Source: Hymenochaete sp. R1
Lineage: Eukaryota; Basidiomycota; Agaricomycetes; Hymenochaetales; Hymenochaetaceae
Direction: 5' to 3'
NCBI GenBank assembly: GCA_019400425.1
Contig: JAFREE010000110.1
Location: forward strand, 1-64,000
Length of the DNA stretch: 64,000 bases
Positions 11,833-21,964 of the stretch are shown here, one piece after another. The notes under the pieces are model-generated. The model worked only from the letters and a program-made list of their open reading frames with translations. It made no database searches and was not told the DNA's origin. Every line of letters begins with the position of its first letter. Position 1 is the stretch's first letter. A program made the translations under genes and the position numbers.

Positions 11833-12813
11833 CCGACTTACTGAGCGTTGACGATTTGAAGACTAACTTGAAGATGATGGGGTAAAGAGGAAAGGCAATC
11901 ATCATTCGGCACATGATAGAGTTATATCGCGTTATTGGTGTTTTGGTCTCATAAAGGATGCGTATTCGTATCTTGAGCGAAACTATGCACCCGACCGAGA
12001 CTGCGGGGAGGTAAGATCCAGAGTACTAGTACTATAGTACTAGTGAGACTTAGCTTAATATTAATATTAATATTGATAACGACGTCGGCTTTGAGCATGA
12101 GCAGCAACGCAACTTAGTCGATCTTGCCGTAAAAGGAAAGTATGCACGTGATAAACGTTCGGATATGGAATCGGAGTAAAAAATTGTTGTTCGTCGCTTT
12201 CGTCCACACCACCACCGCCATTCCATCCCGACAAGTTCGCGTTCCGTACGTGTCTGTGCATCAACATTTCTTAAGCTTCTCAAGCGCGAATCTTCAAAGT
12301 CAAATTTTAAACGGGCCGTGACGCAGGCAGCTCCACTTCAAACACAACCTGCGCAAAAGTACTCGTAAACGACCAGCTCCGTCCTTGCTCTTAACGGAGC
12401 ATCCTCTCGCCGTCTCCCTCCTTTCTTCCAAGGACCCGCGCGGCGCAGCTGAAAGAAAGGTGTAGTGGTGCAGGGAAGGGTACTGCGCGCTGCGCATGAG
12501 GGAAGAAAGCGGTACGCCCCGCTAAGCTTTTTTAGTCGTTCTCTCCGAGCATCCCCTTCCTCCTTTTTTCTCTTCCAATAAATGGGAAAGTTACGTCAAA
12601 CCCATCTTGCCTCACTACATATTTATATTCCAATTACATTTAAGGAACGGGTTCATAACTAACAAAGCACGTCTTCCCAGATTTTAGCATACACGCATAT
12701 ATATATCCTACACCAACCTCGACACTTCGTGGTATCCCGATCGCGACTGCGTCACACTCACCAAAACGAATACGATCACTATCGACCCACCAACATTCTC
12801 CCCAGCGGCACAC
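11833..12813. other. non-coding interval inside the transposon
   Basis: No frame of substance. It holds an AT-rich palindromic stretch (TACTAGTACTATAGTACTAG near 12025-12045) followed by TTAATATTAATATTAATATT near 12055-12075. The right part probably contains the promoter of the gene starting at 12814. Confidence 0.4.
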
Positions 12814-14007
12814 ATGGAAACCGAAGCGACAACCCGTAAGAAGTGCGTCCTCAAAGCGCGAGTCGCTGGCGGGGGTCGCACACGCGTACGTCGAGTCGCA
12901 ACTCGACAACACGCCATTCACACCGCATTAAAACGCCCATCGGCTTACAAGAAGCCCAACAGTACTTCCTCTCCATCCGGCATCCCTGTCGGACCAGCGC
13001 GCAAGCGTACCAGCCCCGGCACCACATCCTGCGGGAACCGCGACGACGACGCGCAGGTGAGCGCGTACGTGGCGCAACCCACCCCGGCGTGTGCTTCACC
13101 GCCTCCACCTTCCCATCTTTCCATCCCAGACCCCCCCAACTCGTGCAAAGCGCCCCCTTCTCGTGTAGTGCGCAGAGACAGCTGCGACTCGTCCATTCTG
13201 GACCTGTCGTCGCTCAACCTTCGGGACGCCTTCGTAGAGCGCGGAGGCTCGACCACTTCGACGGGCACCATAGTCCCCGCTTCCACCAGCCGAAGCGCAC
13301 TCGCCTCGTACCCGTTCTTCGGTCGTCCGTCGTCGAAGACTGCGTACAAGGCGAGTCCGACGCTCGCTACGTCGGTTTCCACCGTGCACGCCATGTATAC
13401 GGTGCCCTCTGCCGCGAACCACAGGACCGAGAGGGAAAGGAGAAAGAAGTGCCGTAGGACAACGACGGCTCCCGCCAAGGTCGTTGAAAGAGGCCTTCTT
13501 GTCCCTCACCCCCTCTTGAAGCCCGCTCAGGGCCTTCGAGTGCCGCGTCAAGATGAGCCCGAGGCGAATGTTATCAGGAGGGCCATACCGGTTTTGGCGT
13601 CGACGAGGAGCGGCAGCGAGGAAGGTGAAGAGGAGCAGAAAGGGAAAGGGAAAGAGGTCCAGAAGAAGAGCGAGGGTGTGCTGTGCACCGATTCGCCGAG
13701 GAACACCACCGCCGGTCCCATGTACGACGCCATGCCGCGCGTGCCCATCCGTGTCAGGCGCTTTGAGGAGATGTTCATCCCAGACGACGCGCGGGTTGGA
13801 GTGCATATCGAGCGGGATCCGCGGTATCAGGACGACACGGAGGTGTCGCGTACATGCTTGAGGGAGGTATCACGAAGACGGGGAAGAAGAAGGGGCACCG
13901 GTGAGGGGTGGTGGGTATATGTGGAATGGGAAATGTTGGTACTTACGGAGAGGAAGGTTTTTTCATTCGGAAGGAAAGGAACATCTTCGACGTTTAGACG
14001 TCTCTAA
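12814..14007 (+). CDS. unrecognised basic, disordered protein carried by the CACTA element, 397 aa
   Basis: Single uninterrupted frame from ATG 12814 to TAA at 14005-14007, GC-rich compared with the rest of the element. The product is rich in Arg, Lys, Ser, Thr and Pro. It starts METEATTRKKCVLKARVAGG, has Lys/Arg clusters near residues 205-215 (ERERRKKCRR) and 265-280 (EEEQKGKGKEVQKK), and a more ordered stretch near residues 303-335 (MPRVPIRVRRFEEMFIPDDA). No catalytic motif or membrane helix is evident. It lies between the inverted repeats, so it moves with the element. The GC-rich, intron-free frame unlike the transposase could indicate later acquisition from the host, which is inference. 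Confidence 0.5.
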   Translation: METEATTRKKCVLKARVAGGGRTRVRRVATRQHAIHTALKRPSAYKKPNSTSSPSGIPVGPARKRTSPGTTSCGNRDDDAQVSAYVAQPTPACASPPPPSHLSIPDPPNSCKAPPSRVVRRDSCDSSILDLSSLNLRDAFVERGGSTTSTGTIVPASTSRSALASYPFFGRPSSKTAYKASPTLATSVSTVHAMYTVPSAANHRTERERRKKCRRTTTAPAKVVERGLLVPHPLLKPAQGLRVPRQDEPEANVIRRAIPVLASTRSGSEEGEEEQKGKGKEVQKKSEGVLCTDSPRNTTAGPMYDAMPRVPIRVRRFEEMFIPDDARVGVHIERDPRYQDDTEVSRTCLREVSRRRGRRRGTGEGWWVYVEWEMLVLTERKVFSFGRKGTSSTFRRL

Positions 14008-14840
14008 CTTGTAGGTTATCGTTGCATGAATGCAACTTTCAGAATGATGGAGTCCTTCGAAGCGCTAAGGACTAGGACAACTCCGGCACCTCTGTAATGT
14101 CTTCAACTCTTCTGGCAGTCCTGGATGTCTCGTCCGGTGCAGCCTTGACTACGCTGTGAAGTCTAATCTCGAGCTTCGCTGTCTGTCTTCTTGATCCATC
14201 CACACCTATGTCTGCCCTCGGCATTACCTGGTACTCATCCCGCTAACATATATATTAATAGGACACTCAATTCCTCGTCCTAGATGGAGGCCGAACTCTG
14301 ATATGTAAGTCTGAAGCTTGTTATTTTAACATTGGTGATCCTTTCTAATGTATATTCACTAGTACTTGCTTGTATGAGGGCAAACTGTCACTGTAAATGC
14401 ATATATATGTATACATGTATAGTACTAGTCACCTATACATATGTTATATATCTGTGTATGATAATTGAAAGGTTAATATCATTTTTTCTACAACGCCGTT
14501 TTACAAATACAGTAAAAATTTTGACACTCGAAGTCCGAATCCGGAAAGAATATTAAAAAGAGGCATCCGTGGAGTGCCCTCGGACAGATCAGGCCAGGTT
14601 ACCTGGCTCGATTTGAACATCTCGGCCAGGACCTATGACAGATATATGGTCAACTGAGGCCAGCCAGCCTTGCCCGGACAGCCGAACAGGGAAGGCCATC
14701 CGACGTGATAGGATATGGCTCGATCCCGTATCAGAGAGCCTGATTAAGCCTCGGTCAGCCTGATTAGAGTGACTGACTTGACCTGGACATACCCGTCCGC
14801 CAGTACGACTGGATGATGTCGATCAGGTCGTCTGTCAGCC
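14008..14840. other. 3' flank of cargo gene and subterminal repeat region
   Basis: The part nearest the right end (about 14570-14840) is dense in related short motifs: variants of GGCCAG, CAGGTC, GTCAGCCTGATTA and CTCGGYCAG, several in both orientations. Similar motifs occur just inside the left end (2490-2600: GTCAGG, GACCGG, CAGGTCC, GGCCTG, GGCCAG). In characterised CACTA elements such subterminal arrays bind the element-encoded DNA-binding protein; that role here is by analogy. Confidence 0.55.
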
Positions 14841-14889
14841 CCTGACCGGACCGAACCGAACCCCCGTCATATCGACCTTGCGCGCAGTG
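14841..14889 (-). repeat. right terminal inverted repeat of CACTA element
   Basis: Reverse complement is identical over 49 bp to 2448-2496. AAC directly outside (14890-14892) matches the AAC left of the element. Confidence 0.93.
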
Positions 14890-15050
14890 AACGACGGAGC
14901 TGTGTGAGCTGCTGTGTGAGCCGCTTTTTGTCACGTGTACTTTTTAGAAAACTCGTCACTGAAGTCAGCATCTTCAGAATTCTACGTTCCAGTTGCCTTC
15001 AAACAACCTCGAAGCTTCCAGCAGACTTTGCAGAATACAAAGAACTTGCA

Positions 15051-15556
15051 ATGTCCCTTACGTCCTGGACATTATCTTGTCATCGAGCAACAATAGCCGT
15101 CCACCCACCCCTGACGCGGAGCGTGTCGTCTTCACCTTACGGCCGCACGCACGTATGGCGCCGGCGCTCACCCACCCTTCCCAACCCCTGCGTTCCGCAC
15201 TTTCCACAGCGCGTAGTGCTCTCTGACGGCAGCACATATGTCCACTGGATAACCTCTCCCCGTGCAACGATTCGCCTTACTCGGGACACGCGGAACGCTC
15301 CAATATGGTCACCTTGGTTAGCTGGTAGCAACCCGGAGGATGTCGAGGGTGCGAGTGCTGGGCGGCTTGGTCGGTTTAGGAGAAAATTCGAGAATCTTGG
15401 AGAGAGCGCAAGTGAGATGGATGGCTGGGACGATGCCATGGGCGAGTCGAGCAAGTAAGTATCATTTTCTAAAGTCTATCTAGAGCTCGCATTGATGCCT
15501 TTCACAGCGAAAAGCCTAGGTCAGCTAAGGCGAAATCAGACAAACTTGCAAAGTAA
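15051..15556 (+). CDS. mrpl36: mitochondrial large-subunit ribosomal protein bL31m
   Basis: Two exons (15051-15454 and 15508-15556) give 150 residues ending KSDKLAK. The core FPQRVVLSDGSTYVHWITSP, followed by IRLTRDTRNAPIW, matches fungal mitochondrial L31 (yeast Mrpl36), a component of the 54S subunit. The N-terminal ~45 residues are rich in Ser, Arg and Thr with few acidic residues, as expected for a matrix-targeting peptide. The frame is open upstream to an ATG at 14904, but that lies only 15 bp from the transposon end and gives no better homology, so I choose 15051. The CACTA element ends 161 bp before this start codon, so the distal promoter has been displaced by 12.4 kb. A CACGTG box at 14932-14937 remains proximal. 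Confidence 0.85.
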
Positions 15557-15726
15557 TACTATTTTCGACACAGAAGTAACGCTTTCAAGGTATTACATCT
15601 ATGAGCCATAATCAATACATGCCACTATTGGTTTAATCGCATATCCATTGGCTTCATGTTAAAGATTCGAGTGTTCAAAAGATAAATTATCTGCAGAGCA
15701 TAGCCGTGAAAAATAACACAAGACCT

Positions 15727-16682
15727 CTATACTAAACGCTTCGACTCCTCATCCTTATCCACCTTCTCTTTTGCAGAACCGATCTTCGTATCTAGGCTTT
15801 CTAGAATGGCTTTGCCCTTGTCCTCGACAGTGTGAAGAGCAGACTTCCCATTCTCTTCGACACTAACGAAAGCCGCGAGTCCTTCCTCTTTCAAGTCCTT
15901 CCCAATTTCATTCCCAAGACCCAAAGCTTCCCTCACCTTCAACCCAGTCGCATCCTGGAATGCCCCGACACCCTTCAAGACACTCCTCTCAACTCCTTTC
16001 CTTCCACTCTTCATCTTATCCTTCAACATATACCAGCTCATCTCGGTGTGCGCAATGGCTGTATCGGTGAATTGAGCAGCCCTCGGCGTGTACATGTGTT
16101 CGAGGTCATTTAAGTATTGACCCATATTTCTTGACGTTTTAGGAAGCAGGTGGTTCATAGAAAGGAGGAACAGTGCCGGAGGGAGAAAGAGACGCGAAGG
16201 GAGGCCACGCGAGCGAGCAAGGATGGAGCCTGAAAGGGTCGCTACACCAACGTACAAGACACCAGGCGTGAGCTGTTCATCAGGAGATTTAAAACTCTTG
16301 ACTCTTCCTACATACCCGAGGTGAAATTTGTTCTTCAGAAGTAAAGTGGTGAGACCATACAGGAAACGTACGTTCAATAGCATGTTCCGTCGCAACCCAA
16401 CGATTCACCCATCCTTGCACATAGGCGTACGAATCCTTGTATGTATCCGTGACCCTTTCCCTCACTTGCCCAATTTGACGTTCGAGCTTCGTGGGTGTGT
16501 CGACAAGGACAAGCTGAGATTCAGGCTCGGAGTAGATTGGCAGCTTTTTGGGACGCTCGGGGATTGTGACTGCCGCTCCTGCGGCGACGCCGAGAAGTAC
16601 CCTTCTTGGCTGTAAGATAGCTGCGTTAATTGGTTCTAAACGTCAGCATCGTCTGATGGCTCACCAGTTGAGCTCGCAGCAT
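15727..16682 (-). CDS. MICOS complex subunit MIC26/MIC27 (apolipoprotein O-like)
   Basis: Three exons (16665-16682, 16372-16609 and 15727-16307) give 278 residues. N-terminal PRRVLLGVAAGAAVTIPERP is followed by LPIYSEPESQLVLVD and LERQIGQVRERVTDTYKDSY. The diagnostic central part GVLYVGVATLSGSILARSRG, a hydrophobic run, and NHLLPKTSRNMGQYLNDLE is typical of the ApoO/MIC26-MIC27 family of mitochondrial inner-membrane cristae-junction proteins. The C-terminal ~90 residues are a charged amphipathic extension (KGVGAFQDATGLKVREALG). The first exon has only six codons. It is transcribed divergently from UBP6 with 279 bp between the start codons. Confidence 0.85.
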
Positions 16683-16961
16683 TATGAGCTGTGAGAGATC
16701 GGAATGCAGTCGATAACACTTCAGAAGAGAAGCTTTTGATTCATTTGAAGGGGGTTTTCTGGATTTCTGACTTCCGACTTCCAAAGATGCCGATCAAGTC
16801 ACATGATCTTTTCCACGTGCGACTGACTGATTCGCGCTACGCTCTCTTTGAAGCTCAAATAGTACGCGTAATTGGGCTTGCTCATCGACCACCATCCAGT
16901 ACTCATTCACCATCTTAATTCTACATAAAACTCATACAAAAGGTCGAAGTGTAAAGCAAGA
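16683..16961. promoter_or_regulatory. divergent promoter between MIC26/27 and UBP6
   Basis: 279 bp between two divergent start codons, with no coding content. It contains GTCACATGATC at about 16798 and CACGTG at 16814-16819. Activity is inferred from gene arrangement alone. Confidence 0.5.
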
Positions 16962-19016
16962 ATGCCTGAGATAAAAGTCAAGGTCAAGCATGCAGGCAAA
17001 GTCCTCGAAGACCTGCCACTCAACACCGAAGCGCCCGGGATGGTTTTCAAGTTAACGGTGTCCGAACGAACAGGTGTGCCTGTAGAGAGGATGAAGGTTA
17101 TGATCAAGGGTGGCCAGCTTAAGGTATGCCGAAATCCTACCTTGGGCGTCTTTTTTTCGTCAGGTTGAAATGTGGCGTTCGTATAGGACGACACGGACTG
17201 GAGCAAAGTAAACCCGAAAGAGGTGCGTTTGAACCGCATCTGAGCAATGAAGCTGTAGCTGATTAGTCATGAACAACGAAAGGGACAAACTTTCATGGTC
17301 ATTGGTGCAGCTGGTGAACTGCCGAAAGCTCCTGAAAAGCCCGTGGTGTTCCTCGAAGGTGAGCTCCACTCGGTTTATTTACAGAGCAGCAGCTTATATG
17401 CGCATAGATTTGGATGAAAATGCTCTCGTACAATCTGTATGTTGCTCTTTATTCAGGCTTAAGCACATGTTCAATGACTTAACTACTTCTAGCTTGACCT
17501 TCCGATCGGTTTAAACAATCTTGGTAACACTTGCTACATGAACGCATCCCTCCAAGTCATGCGTGCCGTACCTGAACTCCACACTGCAATTCAAAATTTC
17601 AACCCCTCTGCAGTCCCTTCAGGTACCCCAACACATAACGTCAATCTCGTACGGTCTTTGAAAGATCTATTTTCGGGTCTCAAATCTACGGCTGGGGCTT
17701 TCACGCCACTTGCATTTTTAACGCTTCTGCGACAGGTCGTGCCACAGTTCGGTGAGTTGGCGAGGGTGGGAAAAGCAGGTTCCGGAGGATACGCGCAACA
17801 GGACGCGGAGGAGTTTTGGACGCAATTGACGAATGCGCTCCAGGTACTTCCAGGTGCTGGCGGTTCAAGTAAGAAGTTCGTGGAACAGTATATGATGGGG
17901 GAAGTGCGACGGGAGTGAGTTGCTCTCCTCTATCCCGGTACTTTATTTGTTCAGGATTTCATCCACACCAGAATGAAATGCGTTGAAGCGCCTGAAGAGG
18001 AACCGTCAATTTCCTTTGATAATTTCCTAAAGCTCGAATGTCCCATCGACGCGACTACGAACTTCCTCCACAGCGGACTTGCCGCCTCCCTAGATCAGGA
18101 AATTGAAAAGAACTCCCCTTCTTTAGGTCGCCAGGCCAATTACATTCAATCATCGCGGCTATCGCGCATTCCCGCCAGCCTAACGGTGCACATAATTCGC
18201 TTCGCTTGGAAGCTCGACATACAAAAGAAAGCCAAAATTATGCGTCGGGTTGCCTTCCCACAGGAACTCGACATCCTCGACCTGTGTACGCCTGAACTGC
18301 GAGAAAAGCTCTTGCCGGCGAATAAGTTGCTGAAGGACATCGATCGCGATCGCAGGGAACGACGCAAAGTACGCAAGCGCACCAGGACAGTGATTGAACA
18401 GGCGTCTGGCTCGACTGAAGACGTCGAGATGAGCGACCTAGTCAAAAGTGGCGGGTCGGGCGGTGGATCTGAATCTCCCGTCCTGTTGCAAACGCCCGTT
18501 CCTGCAGGCGCTGAACCTCTTACAGCGGACGAGGCGGCGACGTCTACACGTATAGTAAGTGTGAAAGGCAAAGAACGCGATGATGGTAGCGCATTGGAGC
18601 CTGAACACGTATACCGCGCTCGTGAGCTCGAGCAGCTGCAAGCCCTCATTCCGGACGATATTCGTAACGACACAGGCGCAAGCGCGACAGGGTTGTACGA
18701 GCTCGTGGGCATTGTAACGCACAAGGGTGCGTCGGCGAACGAGGGGCATTATATCGGGTTCGTAAAGAAAAGAGCGTTGATGTCGGTCAAGGATGAAGGG
18801 TCGAACGAGAAAGGGATTGATGATGGGGATGAGGACTGGTTGAAGTTTGATGATGAGAAAGTATCGATTTTCCCTGCCGAGAGCTTGTCCAAGCTCGAGG
18901 GCGGAGGTAAGAGCTATTCCAGAAACCTGCATTTCTTCTGCACTTGCTAATACAATCCGCCTTCAGGTCAAGATGCATCTGCATACCTTCTCTTGTACCG
19001 AAGCAAGACGCTCTAA
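16962..19016 (+). CDS. ubp6: ubiquitin carboxyl-terminal hydrolase UBP6/USP14
   Basis: Seven exons (16962-17123, 17187-17222, 17283-17358, 17408-17436, 17493-17914, 17972-18906, 18967-19016) give 569 residues. The N-terminal ubiquitin-like domain (MPEIKVKVKHAGKVLEDLP, about residues 1-75) docks this family on the proteasome. The USP catalytic domain follows, with the Cys box GLNNLGNTCYMNASLQVMR, the QQDAEEFW motif, the His box (THKGASANEGHYIGFV) and WLKFDDEKVS near the end. An insert of about 90 residues (charged, then Ser/Gly rich) lies between RRVAFPQELDIL and YELVGIVTHKG. The enzyme removes ubiquitin chains from substrates at the proteasome. All expected catalytic residues are visible. Confidence 0.93.
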
Positions 19017-20031
19017 TATGCAATCAAGATGGGTTTTGTGCCTTCCATTTTTATATAACAAGAACCCACGTGTATCTTAGAAATAAAGAAGCAACGGAAC
19101 GAGTTTTCTTTATAAGCAAATGTTACTACTAAACTTCAATGAAGCGCCATCCCATTATCTCAGACTCACCTCGCCAGAATCGAGACGATGTCCTATCGTG
19201 AGAAACATTCACCAAAAATGGTTGTTTGTACGACTTTACCAACGGCACCTTCGGAAGTCGGGAACTTGCGTTCGGAAGCTTTCGAAACGTTAACCTTTCT
19301 CTTCGACTGTTTCACTTCTTTCCGGATCGGGTGCATTCTCTGGCTGGATACGCTTTCCCCCGATATCAACGAAATCGTCCCGTAAGGTCTCGCCATGATG
19401 ATGATACACTGTGCACAATGTCGTGGCCCTCATGCGACGCAAGGGATCTCAAAGTAGGCAACGGACATGCGTGCCAACTCTGATCCACCAGTCCCGCACA
19501 ATCTTCGCAAGCTTCGTTGTGGCGTGAACGATGTGTTGACAGTAAATCTGAGAGACCGTAGGCCACTTCACACCAAAGCCGAACTATGCAAACCGCTGAG
19601 TATGATCTAGGCCCTAACAGACTGCATGCACTGCGAACAGGAGCTCGCATCTCACCGAACTTCATTCATCCCGAAGTTCCTTTCCGCGATGACCCGAAAA
19701 GGCAACTTTCCCCCATTTGTTCATCAACGCATCACCTGAAGCTGAATGCTTTCATTCTCCTCTCGGGCACAACAAAGCGCAGTTCCGAGTTCTGGCGGTC
19801 TTTGGTTTTTAGGCGTCCTCGTCAGGAACGCAAAGCAGGTTGAACTCGGGATGCTTCACTGATATTTGTCCGTTTGCGCACCCGATGAATGAACGAATAC
19901 CCGATACGTTATAAAAAGGGCGGAAGAGGTGGGTGGTCGATAATATTCCAGACATCCTCACTCGCCTCAACCAAGCAACCACATTCAAGTCTTCTACAGT
20001 CTCATTCGCAACTCTACTTCATCGTAATATA
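19017..20031. other. spacer, no gene recognised
   Basis: About 1 kb between UBP6 and the small mitochondrial gene. Short frames on both strands lack recognisable domains and are broken by stops. A TATAAAAAGG-type sequence at 19909-19919 lies about 115 bp upstream of the next start codon and may be its core promoter. Confidence 0.4.
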
Positions 20032-20397
20032 ATGTCGATGCTCAACGTTGCTGCTCGCCGTGCTGCTCCCATGATTGCGCGCACTGGGGCCCAGGCTCGC
20101 TTTGCACACACCTCGCCGGGCCACTTCGATGCCTTCCACGTTGATACCGTACGTCTCTTCTCTTTATGATCGGGTAATATGCGTTCTTAACAACTCCTGT
20201 TTTCATCATCCAGAACAACAAAAAGCAGGCCCTGATGTACTACAGTGCCATCGTTGGTGCCTTGTCTCTTCCCGCTTTCGCCGTAAAATACCAGTTGTGA
20301 GTCTCTACGGTTTTGCTTAACATCAACATACGAAGTGAGCTGACTCTTGCTTGCCATTCTCAGGGACAGGTACAAATACGACACGCGACGTTTCTAG
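20032..20397 (+). CDS. small mitochondrial inner-membrane protein, cytochrome c oxidase subunit-like, 77 aa
   Basis: Three exons (20032-20148, 20214-20296 and 20364-20397) give 77 residues. The N-terminus (MLNVAARRAAPMIARTGAQA, then RFAH) is Arg and Ala rich and free of acidic residues, typical of a cleavable matrix-targeting peptide. A single membrane helix (LMYYSAIVGALSLPAFAVKY) is followed by a short basic tail (QLDRYKYDTRRF). Size and layout resemble small nuclear-encoded cytochrome c oxidase subunits (subunit 7c / yeast Cox8 type, which also end in PFxxxxYQL-like sequence). A small accessory subunit of another respiratory complex is possible. The family assignment is tentative; the mitochondrial location is better supported. 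Confidence 0.65.
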
Positions 20398-20680
20398 ATG
20401 CCATATTCAATCCCCGTTTCTTATTCACATGGTCGTCGTGCTCGACTTGATCTCGCCACTCATTCGTCACGATTAATCTGCACCCACGCTTTTGGACAGT
20501 CTTTCTTGATCCTTTTCACTTTGTTTCTTATTTTATTGGGCCCGGGTCTACCAGCAGAAAGTAAAGTTGACAACATTGTATCAATATCAATACCATAACT
20601 ATGTACAAAGTTTATGCATTAAGGAGCTAGAGCCTGAAGCGCGAGCAAGAAATAGGAGAATGGCTGTTGTTCCCTTTCTT

Positions 20681-21964
20681 TCACCCATCGCCAGCTTCAT
20701 TTGTATGCGGAAATGTTCGCCTTTTGCCGGCGTTGATGGTGTCTTGAGAGCCTTCATCGAATGCTCGTTTCCGAGACGAATGAGCCCAGGAATCAGCTAT
20801 CGCCACTCGATCTTCCACTGGAATTACATTCAATCCATCGTTCTCGAAATTGTCTTGTATAAATTTGGAGTTAGCCTCGCTCAGGTCCTCGACTTTCTTC
20901 TCAATCTCTTCGAACTGCTTCCGGACTTCTTGCAAGCTTTCTACGCGCAATAGTCTCCTCAATTCGAAGCTTTCCTCGAAGTCGCGCTCTGCGATCTGTT
21001 GTGCATCAGCTGCGCGAAATCGATATGCGTCAATCAAGTCGGAAGTAAGTTGAAGTCTGGGCAAACTCCGCGTCGACCTATCGCCATGCCCTTTCCCTAT
21101 CTCCTTTTGACTGTTCCGACCGTCTCGAGTGGATAAGTTAGGCTGGCCGATTGTATCCAGTGTACTGGATCCCTCCGCAAATTCCCATTCTTTTTCTGGA
21201 ATATATATCCTTCTGTAGCGTTCGGCATTCTCAGTGAACTTGAATTGTGACTCGGCCAGTTTCACACTGTAAGTCGCCTCGAAGTCTTTTAACTCTCCCT
21301 GGAGATGAGCAATTCGGACGTCGCATATCAGCTTTCGGCGCCTCTTGTTCTCTGGCAAGTACCACCAGTGGAGAAGTTCTTCCAATCTCTCGGCTTCGAG
21401 CAAAGTTTGGGGTCGTGTTATCGTTGGCGCTTGAGCGTGCTTTATCTCACGCTCATACCGATCTAGAATCGCCTGGTAATGAAGAACGACAAGAGGTACC
21501 AAAACAGGATTCTTTTTCAGGAAATCCTTTGAGGTCAGAGAGGAGAAAGTGTGTGTCCAGAGTGTATCCTTTAAGCCGCAAAACAGGTCTGCTGTCTGCT
21601 CGGCGAACGACTGTCTGAGAACTTTGCTCGCATCCCAGAAACTCTTCTTCGCGCTGTCCAAGTTCATTGAACGTGTTGTCCGAGCTTTATTGATATTCTG
21701 AGAGTAGACGGAAGGCTCCGCCGCGAGAAGCTTGGACTCCTGCTCACGCTGCCGGAAGCGCCTCGTCTCGTCCCCGACCCGGTCGGTGTATCGAGAGCTA
21801 CGAGAACGATGCTCGTGCAAAAGGAACGACTTCCATGCTTGAGAAAGCGCAGAACTAGGAGATAGTTGAGCGGAATTGGCGGGTGTATATTTGTGCGGTA
21901 CGACTGGAGTGCTGGTCGTGGGGCATTGTCCTATTGAAGATGAAGAGGCCTCAGCTGTAGACAT
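20681..21964 (-). CDS. coiled-coil protein, paralogue of the gene at 37529 (427 aa)
   Basis: Single-exon frame from ATG 21964. A disordered Ser/Thr/Pro head (~45 residues) precedes a long charged helical body. Two blocks align with the protein at 37529-38910: AWKSFLLHEHRSRSSRYTDR (there AWKRFLTYDHRLRRDRYTDR), and FRAADAQQIAERDFEESFEL (there FQATDAKDIYMGDFRDGFEL), each followed by further similar charged sequence. A basic Cys-free tail ends HTNEAGDG. No enzymatic motif or membrane segment. The two proteins share overall layout and length, so they are duplicates of one ancestral gene. The short first exon found in the other copy (start MSLKGS) is missing here. Function unknown. Confidence 0.75.
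   Translation of the reverse strand: MSTAEASSSSIGQCPTTSTPVVPHKYTPANSAQLSPSSALSQAWKSFLLHEHRSRSSRYTDRVGDETRRFRQREQESKLLAAEPSVYSQNINKARTTRSMNLDSAKKSFWDASKVLRQSFAEQTADLFCGLKDTLWTHTFSSLTSKDFLKKNPVLVPLVVLHYQAILDRYEREIKHAQAPTITRPQTLLEAERLEELLHWWYLPENKRRRKLICDVRIAHLQGELKDFEATYSVKLAESQFKFTENAERYRRIYIPEKEWEFAEGSSTLDTIGQPNLSTRDGRNSQKEIGKGHGDRSTRSLPRLQLTSDLIDAYRFRAADAQQIAERDFEESFELRRLLRVESLQEVRKQFEEIEKKVEDLSEANSKFIQDNFENDGLNVIPVEDRVAIADSWAHSSRKRAFDEGSQDTINAGKRRTFPHTNEAGDG

Larger units (their letters stand above)
2448..14889 (+). mobile_element. complete CACTA (EnSpm/CMC) DNA transposon, 12.4 kb
   Basis: Both ends carry the same 49-bp sequence in inverted orientation, beginning CACTGCGCGCAAGG, with no mismatch (2448-2496 and 14841-14889). 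The bases just outside are AAC on the left (2445-2447) and AAC on the right (14890-14892), a 3-bp target duplication. CACT-type termini, a 3-bp duplication and a Tnp2-type transposase together define the CACTA superfamily. Internal order: transposase (+, 2982-7004), companion ORF2 (-, 7159-8888), captured Arp1 fragment (+, about 9060-9715), unknown gene (-, about 9823-11832), unknown gene (+, 12814-14007), then a subterminal region of repeated short motifs. Perfect inverted repeats and an intact duplication suggest a fairly recent insertion. Confidence 0.9.

Noticed and set aside
13096..13806. Minus-strand 236-codon frame opposite the 12814 gene
   Set aside because: An antisense shadow of the GC-rich plus-strand gene, with Arg-rich repetitive composition.
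14904..15050. Longer start for bL31m at 14904
   Set aside because: It would begin 15 bp from the transposon end and adds 49 residues without family similarity.
18146..18932. Minus-strand frames inside UBP6
   Set aside because: Antisense shadows of a gene with full USP catalytic motifs on the plus strand.
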